DNA of 19,081 nt, taken from the NCBI GenBank assembly GCA_902459845.2, contig CABPSV020000320.1:1-19081 (forward strand). The letters run 5' to 3'. The position numbers and the translations under genes are program-made. Positions 1 to 10,626 of this stretch are shown in pieces. The DNA comes from Hepatocystis sp. ex Piliocolobus tephrosceles (lineage: Eukaryota; Apicomplexa; Aconoidasida; Haemosporida; Plasmodiidae). The notes under the pieces are model-generated. The model saw only the letters and a program-made list of their open reading frames with translations. It was not told the origin of the DNA and ran no database searches. Each line of letters begins with the position of its first letter. Position 1 is the stretch's first letter.

Positions 1-66
<66 letters not shown>

Positions 67-223
67 CTATGTGCGTGTTGCTACATATGTTTTTTGGGGT
101 TATAAAATAATTTCTTTAAATTTAGTGTTAACAAAGTCATAAAAAAAAAAAAAAAAGAATGTATGAATTGTTTTTTATTATTTAATTCATATCTTCATTT
201 TCTTCTATTCCAAATCAAGGAAA

Positions 224-376
224 GGCGTAAAAAAAAAAATTAAGAATAAATAATAAAAGTGTTGGGATAAGTTAAAAAAATTGATGGGACGTTAAATATG
301 TAAAAAAAAATTAAGAATAAATAATAAAGGTGTTGGGGTTAAGTGAAGAAAAGTGATGGAACGTTAAAGGCGTAAA
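224..376. repeat. Two-copy imperfect direct repeat, about 73 bp
   Basis: Copy 1 (224-296) and copy 2 (297-368) both read roughly as a GTAAAAA tract, ATTAAGAATAAATAATAAA, a G-rich GTGTTGGG segment and a final ACGTTAAA. A third partial copy starts at 369 with GGCGTAAAA. The copies differ at several positions, so the duplication is older than the other arrays in this window. No function is evident. Confidence 0.75.
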
Positions 377-688
377 AAAAAAAAAAAATAAATTAAAAAT
401 TCAGAACGATACAAGTGAACACATATATGTATATATATATATATATATATGTTTATACATATGGCACAGTTTTTCGTTTTATTTTCATTTAATGTCTTTT
501 GTTTTTTTATGATATTACTTTATTTCGTTTCTGTTTTTCTTATTAAAATGGAATGATATTATTTTATATGTTTATAAAAAAGAAAAAAAATATATCATTA
601 CAGTTTTTTTTTTATTTTGCACATTAATATAAAATTAATGTAAATAAAACGGGGCTAGGGCATTTTTTTTTTTTTTAATATTTTTGTT

Positions 689-722
<34 letters not shown>

Positions 723-743
723 GAATATAAAGAATTAAATAGT

Positions 744-751
744 TGCATGCA
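744..751. promoter_or_regulatory. TGCATGCA palindrome upstream of MAPK1
   Basis: The 8-base palindrome TGCATGCA lies about 850 bases before the MAPK1 start. In Plasmodium this is the published core motif of an ApiAP2 DNA-binding protein (the AP2-Sp type). One match in 19 kb of skewed DNA is weak evidence, so this is only a candidate site. Confidence 0.25.
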
Positions 752-909
752 ATAAATAATATATATATGTGTTTATATAATTCGCAAACAAATGTATGTT
801 TGACCATACACCCCCATGTATTAAAGGTGTTTCATTTGTTTTTTACAACCTATAACTTAATAAACTATATATTTAAAAAAAAAAAAAAAAAAAAAAATGA
901 ATCCTAAAG

Positions 910-990
<81 letters not shown>

Positions 991-1264
991 GATTTTTAAA
1001 TTTGTATAGTATTATATAAATATATATGCATACCATATGTATACATTTTTTTTTAAAAGACGCTGGATGCAAATAAATATTTTAAGCATATGGGTATATA
1101 TACATATGTGTATTAATTTTTGTAAACTATAATTCGTTAATCTTTTTTCCGTTTTAGCTGAATTTTGTACATGTATATGTATATGTATAATCATGTACAT
1201 ATTTGGCTAAAAGTATGACAACACAAACATAAACATATGTTTTTTTTTTTTTTTTTTTTTTTTA

Positions 1265-1276
1265 ATGCAAAACTGA
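1265..1276 (+). other. Minimal upstream ORF (3 codons)
   Basis: ATG CAA AAC TGA at 1265-1276 follows a 20+ base T run and precedes the two arrays. No other ATG lies between it and the MAPK1 start at 1596, because the array units contain none. If the transcript starts upstream of 1265, this would be the last upstream ORF before the main start. The transcript start is unknown. Confidence 0.35.
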
Positions 1277-1282
1277 ATACGC

Positions 1283-1402
1283 AACTACAAACGTAACTAC
1301 AAGCACAACTACAAACGTAACTACAAGCACAACTACAAACGTAACTACAAGCACAACTACAAACGTAACTACAAACGTAACTACAAGCACAACTACAAGC
1401 AC
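1283..1402. repeat. 12-bp tandem array in MAPK1 leader
   Basis: Ten abutting 12-base units run from 1283 to 1402. There are two unit types, AACTACAAACGT (A) and AACTACAAGCAC (B), in the order A B A B A B A A B B. The alternating AB order suggests amplification of a 24-bp dimer followed by slippage. The array leads directly into the 11-bp array. Confidence 0.92.
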
Positions 1403-1404
1403 AA

Positions 1405-1591
1405 CTACTGACAAATTACTGACAAATTACTGACAAATTACTGACAAATTACTGACAAATTACTGACAAACTACTGACAAACTACTGACAAATTACTGAC
1501 AAATTACTGACAAATTACTGACAAATTACTGACAAACTACTGACAAACTACTGACAAACTACTGACAAACTACTGACAAACTACTGACAAA
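1405..1591. repeat. 11-bp tandem array ending 4 bases before MAPK1 ATG
   Basis: Exactly seventeen 11-base units [C/T]TACTGACAAA occupy 1405-1591. Units differ only by C or T at the first base. The period is not a multiple of 3 and each unit contains TGA, so the array places TGA stops in all three forward frames. The one in frame with MAPK1 nearest its start is TGA at 1563-1565. This fixes the translation start downstream of the array. Confidence 0.95.
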
Positions 1592-1595
1592 ACTT

Positions 1596-3216
1596 ATGGT
1601 GGCAGGTTCTCAACAAAATTGCACTGAAGAAATAGACGATAATGTATTAAAAAGATATGAAATAATAAAAAAAATTGGTAAGGGGGCGTATGGTATAGTT
1701 TTTAAAGCTAATTGTAAAAAGAATAAAAAATTAGTTGCCGTAAAAAAAATTTTTGGTGCCTTTCAAAATGATACAGATGCACAAAGAACATTTCGTGAAA
1801 TTTATTTTTTGTTTCAATTACATGGACATGATAATATAATAAAATTAAAAGATGTTATGCGAGCAAAAAATAATATGGATATTTATTTAATATTTGATTA
1901 TATGGAAACAGATTTACAAAGTGCTATAAAAGCAAATATATTAGAAGAAATTCATAAAAAATATATAATATATCAACTATTAAGAGCATTAAAGTATATA
2001 CATTCAGGTTTATTATTACATAGAGATATAAAACCATCTAATATATTACTTAACTCCGAATGTCATATAAAATTAGGAGATTTTGGATTGGCTAGAAGTA
2101 TATCTAATGAAATAAATAAAAAAGAATCACCCATATTAACGGATTATGTAGCTACTAGATGGTATAGAGCTCCAGAAATTCTTTTAGGAAGTACTAATTA
2201 CACGGAAGGTGTAGATATGTGGTCACTTGGATGTATAATGGCTGAACTATTTTTAGGCAAACCTATTTTTAGGGGAAATTCAACTATTAATCAATTAGAA
2301 AAAATTATTGAAATAATTGGTAAACCAAATAAAAATGATATTGACGATATAGAATCTCCTTCTGCAAAAAATATTATATCTTCTTTTTTAAATAAAAAAA
2401 AAAAAAATTTTGTTCATATTTTTCGTAAAGCTTCAAAAGATTCAATTGATTTGTTAGAAATGTTATTACAATTTAATCCTAAAAGAAGAATAAATGCTGA
2501 CAATGCACTTAAACATAAATATGTTGAAATTTTTCATTCAATTATTGAAGAACCAACATGTAGTAATATTATAACTGTACCTATCAATGATAACAAAAAG
2601 TATAAATTAAATTTTTATAGAAAAATCGTTTATTATAATATAATGCAAAAAAAAAATGGAACTTTTTCGAATGTACGTTTGAGTAGTATGGTAAGTCAAA
2701 AAAATGGTACAGGGAACCAGGTTGAACGGAAAGGGGACCAGATAGAAAGAAAAAAAAGCTTACATGATCGAAAAGGGGACCAGATAGAAAGAAAAAAAAG
2801 CTTACATGATCGAAAAGGGGACCAGATAGAAAGAAAAAAAAGCTTACATGATCGAAAAGGGGACCAGATAGAAAGAAAAAAAAGCTTACATGATCGAAAA
2901 GGGGACCAGATAGAAAGAAAAAAAAGCTTACATGATCGAAAAGGGGACCAGATAGAAAGAAAAAAAAGCTTACATGATCGAAAAGGGGACCAGATAGAAA
3001 GAAAAAAAAGCTTACATGATCGAAAAGGGGACCAGATAGAAAGAAAAAAAAACTTACACGATCGAAAAAGTAGTATGGTGGAACAAAAGGACAACGTCAT
3101 CGTACAGGACAACTCTGTATTAATCAAAAAAGTATACAAAAAAAATAATAATGATAATAATAATAATAATGATAATAATAATAATAATGATAATAATAAT
3201 AATGATAATAATAATG

Positions 3217-3247
<31 letters not shown>

Positions 3248-3258
3248 TAATAATAATG

Positions 3259-3316
<58 letters not shown>

Positions 3317-4154
3317 TGATAACAATAATAATAACAATGATAATAATAATAATAATAATAATAAAAAGAAAATTTTGAAGAATAGTCTAAAAGAAAAACA
3401 AGAATTAACAAATTCAAACTGTTATAAGAATGATAAAAAAGAACATTTCCATAATAAAACAAAAAACACAGTTACATTTATGAGTCATCCATCTTATAGT
3501 AGTATTGTTAATAAAAGTACGACTGGTAATATAAATAATCACAGTAGCTACAACAATAGTACTAATAAAACAAAACTCCCCAAAAAAAATGAAAAAGAAA
3601 AAAAAAATAAAACAGTACATATTTACAATAACAATGAAGTTATTAGTAAAAACAACTCTTACAATTATAATACATATGGATATAATATAAAAAATAACAG
3701 TAGTAATAATAATAATAGTAACAGTAATAATAATAACAGTAGTAATAATAATAATAGTAACAGTAATAATAATAATAATAATAGTAATAATAGTAATAAT
3801 AGTAACAGTAATAATAATAATAAACGAGAGGATAATAACTACTACAACGGTTTTGTTAATGAAAACAAAATGGATAGGATAGAACTGGTTGAAAGACATT
3901 TAACCAACAATGCTGAAGTTAACAAATGTAATAAACATATAATGACTGAGCAAGATAAAAATGTAAAAACATATTATGATAAAAATAAGGTAAACAAACA
4001 GTTATTCGAAAACTCAATTAAAACTGATAAGAAAATTGTTAGGAGAAAAGTTAAACCGGTTAGATATAGTAAAAGTAATAATAATTCAAATTTTAATAAA
4101 GAAATTAAAGAGTATACTAAACAAATAAACTGTCAAGATTCTTACTGGACATAA
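1596..4154 (+). CDS. MAPK1: Mitogen-activated protein kinase 1 (MAPK1, ERK7/8-like)
   Basis: An 852-residue Ser/Thr kinase encoded in one exon. The N-terminal catalytic domain (about 20-312) has the Gly loop GKGAYGIV (28-35), VAVKK with ATP-binding K50, alpha-C E68, the HRDIKPSN loop with D144, DFG at 162-164, the phospho-activation motif T182-D183-Y184, APE at 192-194 and DMWSLG at 207-212. TDY rather than TEY places it with the ERK7/8 (MAPK15) class, as known for Plasmodium map-1. The long basic tail has eight 14-residue repeats (379-490), an Asp/Asn tract (about 518-590) and a Ser/Asn tract (about 700-743). Most of the tail is low complexity, so the kinase is likely regulated or localised through it. 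The start follows an in-frame TGA at 1563, and the kinase domain begins soon after it. Confidence 0.95.
2730..3065 (+). repeat. Eight 42-bp coding repeats in MAPK1
   Basis: Eight head-to-tail 42-base units encode KGDQIERKKSLHDR. The first seven appear identical at the DNA level, each with an AAGCTT (HindIII) site. The eighth has AAACTT and CACG, changing Ser to Asn. Nearly perfect copies indicate very recent expansion or homogenisation, so copy number should vary between isolates. A degenerate half-unit (NQVER) precedes the array. Confidence 0.96.
3146..3363 (+). repeat. AAT/GAT trinucleotide tract (poly Asn/Asp) in MAPK1
   Basis: About 70 codons are almost only AAT with interspersed GAT, giving Asn runs punctuated by Asp. 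It is typical Plasmodium low-complexity insertion, in frame, and is followed by a Lys-rich return to complex sequence. A related AAT/AGT/AAC (Asn/Ser) tract lies at about 3692-3822. Confidence 0.9.
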
Positions 4155-4259
4155 AAACGATTATTGTAGTCAGTATATGTTAAAAAAAAATAATTCCAAA
4201 AAAAAAAAAAAATAAATAAAATAAAAATAAGAACAAATTATTTGATTAATATTAATACC
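4155..4259. other. MAPK1 3' flank
   Basis: A-rich sequence follows the MAPK1 stop at 4152-4154, including an A run at 4199-4212. No recognisable gene lies here; it is probably 3' UTR and polyadenylation region. The complex block starting at 4260 is listed separately. Confidence 0.5.
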
Positions 4260-4708
4260 ATGGATTTAAGTTTGTCCAATAAGTCCTATTTTATACCTGT
4301 GCCAGCAAATAGCATGAAATATAAAACAGCTTATAAAAAAAAACACACAAAAACGTGTATATATAAAGAACCATATGAATTAAAAAAAAAAAAAAATACA
4401 TATAAATATATGCACGTATAATAAATTGCCGAATATTATCATTTTATTGAACCCCAAAAAAAAAAAGATTTTAAAGAAAAGAAACCACCAAGAATAAATA
4501 AAATTAATTTTATTTTATTTGTTTTCTATTTTTTTTTTTATATGCATACATAATTTGTGTAATTATTCTTTTCAAAATATATAGTATAAGATAAAATTAA
4601 AAATTATAAAATTTTTTGCATTAGAATATATAACCATTTGATTTTCACAACACACTATTTTATTACATTTTTGCAGTGATGTATTTTGCTTGGCCTAGCT
4701 TAGTTTAA
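4260..4708 (+). CDS. Candidate small spliced gene, unknown function
   Basis: An ATG at 4260 opens 53 codons (stop 4419-4421). The first about 30 look like real protein (starts MDLSLSNKSYFIPVPANSMK), after which the frame decays into Lys and Tyr codons. A donor-like GTATAT sits at 4357 (exon length 97, one base over). A strong acceptor TTTTTGCAG ends at 4676. Joining them continues the frame as LMYFAWPSLV and stops at 4706-4708, giving 42 residues. Thus start, donor, acceptor and phase agree. I do not recognise the family. It could instead be part of a longer gene with the 5.7-6.6 kb blocks, or a chance frame in the MAPK1 3' UTR. No function is proposed. Confidence 0.35.
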
Positions 4709-5130
4709 TTTGTTTTTGTTTTTGTTTTTTTTTTGCTTTATATATATACTTTATTTTATTATACGTTTTCTTAACTTTAAATTCATTTTATTTTTCCTTT
4801 TTATTTGTTTCAATTTTAAACATTTAGTCTAATTACTTGATTTATATTACCTTATACTTAACATACTAATTAATTAGTTCGTCTTATTATTTTTATTTTT
4901 TTTTTTTTTTAATAAACAATTGTATGCTTCACAGATTGTATAAAAATTTATGTATGAACGCATATATGTGCATATTATTATTATATATATATATATAAAT
5001 GCTCGTATATGTGTGTGTGTTTTTTATACCTTCCTAGTTGTGTCCTACAACGCTTTTTTTATGTATAAAACCGCATTATATCCTTTGCATCATGTGTTTA
5101 TATATATAACACACTTTTTATGTAAAAACA
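4709..5130. other. Noncoding A+T-rich spacer
   Basis: Nothing gene-like was seen. The sequence is T-rich, with T runs near 4896-4910, an (AT)n tract near 4981-4996 and an open frame from 4950 that consists of Tyr, Ile and Val codons from TA and GT repeats. Confidence 0.6.
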
Positions 5131-5340
5131 ATTTTATAATTGTTTATAGCTTTTTATAATTGTTTATAGCTTTTTATAATTTTTTATAGCTTTTTATAAT
5201 TGTTTATAGCTTTTTATAATTTTTTATAGCTTTTTATAATTGTTTATAGCTTTTTATAATTTTTTATAGCTTTTTATAATTTTTTATAGCTTTTTATAAT
5301 TTTTTATAGCTTTTTATAATTTTTTATAGTTTTTTATAAT
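5131..5340. repeat. 20-bp tandem array
   Basis: About ten and a half units of TTATAATTGTTTATAGCTTT occupy this span. They vary mainly by G or T at one position (TTGTTTATAG versus TTTTTTATAG). The period is not a multiple of 3 and no frame remains open, so it is noncoding. Each unit carries TATAG, resembling weak splice acceptors. Confidence 0.93.
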
Positions 5341-5716
5341 TGTTTTTTTTTTTTGTTTACTTCGTTGTTTTACATTTATGAATTTACCTTTATAATTGTA
5401 CATATGAAGGTACGATTATATTACTACTTTGTTTTTTTTTAGGATAGTTAAAGGAAAAAAAAACTAAATGAATAAACAAATAAATTATGTATAAAAGTAT
5501 ATAATATACGCTTACTTATACATATGTACATATACATATGTACATATATACATATATATATATATACAGACACGGTGTCCTATAATGTTACAATACCCCA
5601 ATACATTATACAACAAAATAAAAAACTTTTTTTTGTTTTTTAATTATAAATATAAAAAAAAAAAAATAATAAATAATAAATTATAAACTTTTTAAACTTT
5701 ATGGATTATAGCATGA

Positions 5717-5810
5717 AAGGATGCACAAAATAAAAGTGCTCATGTTGGTCCTATGTATAAATTGGATTTGTCGGCTTTTCAAATTGGGTCAGATTTAACC
5801 TTTCGTAAAG
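5717..5810 (+). CDS. Candidate unrecognised exon
   Basis: This block has about 34% G+C amid DNA near 12%. In one frame (GAT GCA at 5720-5725 onward) GC is highest at codon position 1, lower at 2 and lowest at 3, as in real Plasmodium exons. It reads a balanced peptide including HVGPMYKLDLSAFQIGSDL. It ends at a near-consensus donor AAAG|GTAAAA (GT at 5811-5812) with one base over. No good acceptor lies at its 5' edge (an in-frame TGA is at 5714-5716; the nearby AG choices lack a pyrimidine tract). The internal ATG at 5753 could be the start. I do not recognise the protein. Confidence 0.4.
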
Positions 5811-5954
5811 GTAAAATTTTTAATAGCAAATATATTCATGTTTTAACTTAATAAAAAAAATAAAAAAAAAAAAATAAAAAAAATAAACAAATAAATAAAT
5901 AAATAAATCCATAACTGAATAGATGTTTGTCTTCGGTTTGCTAGAATAAAATAT

Positions 5955-5960
5955 GTGCAC
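5955..5960. promoter_or_regulatory. GTGCAC motif upstream of SRA-like gene
   Basis: GTGCAC lies about 1 kb before the SRA-like start. It matches the core reported for the merozoite-gene regulator AP2-I. A six-base match is weak; it is noted because the downstream gene encodes a surface antigen. Confidence 0.2.
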
Positions 5961-6282
5961 TTTTTTTACAGTCACACATATATATATACATATGCATAAA
6001 TTTAGTTATTTTATTTTATTTTTTTTTTTTTTTAAATATTCTTTATATACATTTAATTTTTATAAAAAAAAATAATAAATGATTATACGTAACTATTTAT
6101 ATATAAATATATATGTATATATGGGGTTGCATATGACTATACTATAGTGTGCCTAAAAAAAAAGAAGTGGCTATACACGGCTAGAAAAAAAAAAAAAAAA
6201 AAAAAAAAAAAGTTATATATAACTGAATACGTCTGTAGAAAAAAAAAAAAAAAAAAGACAAAGTACATAAGTGCATCGTTAG

Positions 6283-6290
6283 TGCATGCA
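6283..6290. promoter_or_regulatory. TGCATGCA palindrome upstream of SRA-like gene
   Basis: A second copy of the 8-base palindrome lies about 700 bases before the SRA-like start, in a locally more complex patch (GTGCATCGTTAGTGCATGCA). It matches the AP2-Sp-type ApiAP2 motif. Function is inferred only. Confidence 0.28.
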
Positions 6291-6400
6291 TAACCTAAAC
6301 AAGAAAGCTTAAATGAATATTATTTCTCCAAAATTTTAGATGAAACAAAAATGTCTGAATAGATGAGTTTTTTTTTTTTTTTTTTTTTTTTTTCTTTTTC

Positions 6401-6467
6401 AATTTGTATATTGTTTGCAACATTGTCTTCCACCATCCCACGAGATTTCACTTAACACCCAAACGAG
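6401..6467 (+). CDS. Candidate unrecognised exon fragment
   Basis: A C-rich block follows a T run and reads, in one frame, a peptide containing FHHPTRFHLTPKR, ending at a donor-like CGAG|GTAATT (GT at 6468-6469) with one base over. That phase matches the 6574 block. The only AG acceptor inside it is at 6443-6444, which would leave a 23-base exon. It may be an alternative exon or untranslated leader of the downstream gene. Weak evidence. Confidence 0.22.
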
Positions 6468-6573
6468 GTAATTATAATTCAGCTTATTTTTATTTATTAT
6501 ATATATGTATATATGTATGTATGTATGTATGTATATGTATATATGTATATATATGTTTTTTTTCTTTTTTTAG

Positions 6574-6609
6574 GCACTGGTAATTTGTTTCCACGATTTC
6601 GTATTTAGT
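6574..6609 (+). CDS. Candidate terminal exon
   Basis: A strong acceptor (TTTTTCTTTTTTTAG, ending 6573) is followed by bases that, after a one-base carry-over G, read GTGNLFPRFRI and stop at TAG 6607-6609. Both upstream blocks that end in a donor (5810 and 6467) leave exactly one G, so either can join in frame. This phase agreement is the main evidence. It could instead be a 5' UTR exon of the SRA-like gene at 6983. Confidence 0.33.
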
Positions 6610-6888
6610 TTTCCACTTCTATATATATTTTATTTTTTTATGGACATAATTTATATAATAAAGGAAAAAGTCACTATAAAACAATTTTATCAATAATATT
6701 TTTATAAAAACACCATTTGTTGCTGCTTTTTTCTGAATATTAATAAAGTCTACATTTTTATTTCTAAAAGCATAACCTACACTAGTACACTTTTTTTTTT
6801 ACCACACACGTAAATAAATGTATATTTGCGACAAATGTGTTTGTAATATATTACCTTATTTTATTTATTTTATTTTTTTTTTTTCCTT

Positions 6889-6930
<42 letters not shown>

Positions 6931-6982
6931 TGTACATGTACATATTATATGTGTATGTATACACACCCAACCAAATAAAGCA

Positions 6983-10346
<3,364 letters not shown>

Positions 10347-10626
10347 TTGTGTAATATATAACGAAACACAGAATCGTTCAATATCGGTACATTCTATTGG
10401 TGTATATATGTATGTACGTAAACACGCACACTCACCCAATGTAACTTAAACACAATCCCCATGTTCAATTTTTATCATTTGCATAAAGATATAAACGAAC
10501 TTTACACTTTTATTCTTTACATGTTTATTCTTTACACTTTTATTCTTTACACTTTTATTCTTTACACTTTTATTCTAAAAATAATAACACAGTTAATATA
10601 TATATATACCTATGTATACTCATTAG
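10347..10626. other. Convergent 3' spacer with 15-bp array
   Basis: The SRA-like gene (+) and LSG1 (-) end tail to tail, 280 bases apart. The spacer holds five 15-base units of TTTACACTTTTATTC at 10501-10575 (second unit variant TTTACATG). The two 3' UTRs probably overlap here. No gene was seen. Confidence 0.75.

Larger units (their letters stand above)
1..1282. other. 5' flank of MAPK1, no gene seen
   Basis: This stretch is low-complexity A+T-rich DNA. It begins inside a T run (1-66), has an (AT)n tract near 430-450, another near 693-718, and T runs at 912-986 (75 T) and 1240-1263. No convincing coding block was found on either strand; the short open frames are made of homopolymers. An imperfect direct repeat lies at 224-368. 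A TGCATGCA palindrome lies at 744-751. The region most likely holds the MAPK1 promoter and distal 5' leader. Confidence 0.6.
5852..6400. other. A+T-rich spacer or intron
   Basis: Mostly homopolymers and AAAT or TATA repeats, with A runs near 6185-6211 and 6239-6256 and a T run at 6368-6393. If the candidate exons are real, most of this is intron. It contains GTGCAC at 5955-5960 and TGCATGCA at 6283-6290, which may belong to the promoter of the SRA-like gene. Confidence 0.45.

Noticed and set aside
1283..1591. CRISPR-like array
   Set aside because: Units abut directly with no spacers and the genome is eukaryotic.
2696..3462. Long reverse- and forward-frame ORFs over the MAPK1 repeats (Leu-, Tyr- or Ile-rich)
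   Set aside because: They are other-frame readings of the 42-bp and AAT/GAT arrays; the kinase frame explains the sequence.
5410..5442. Mini-intron GTACGA...TTTTTAG after ATGAAG
   Set aside because: At 33 bases it is too short for a usual Plasmodium intron, and the spliced frame stops after MKDS. The donor alone is kept as one option for the candidate gene.
6818..6982. Earlier start codon for the SRA-like protein
   Set aside because: The added 55 residues come from T runs, (TA)n and ACATGT repeats and would bury the signal peptide that begins at 6983.
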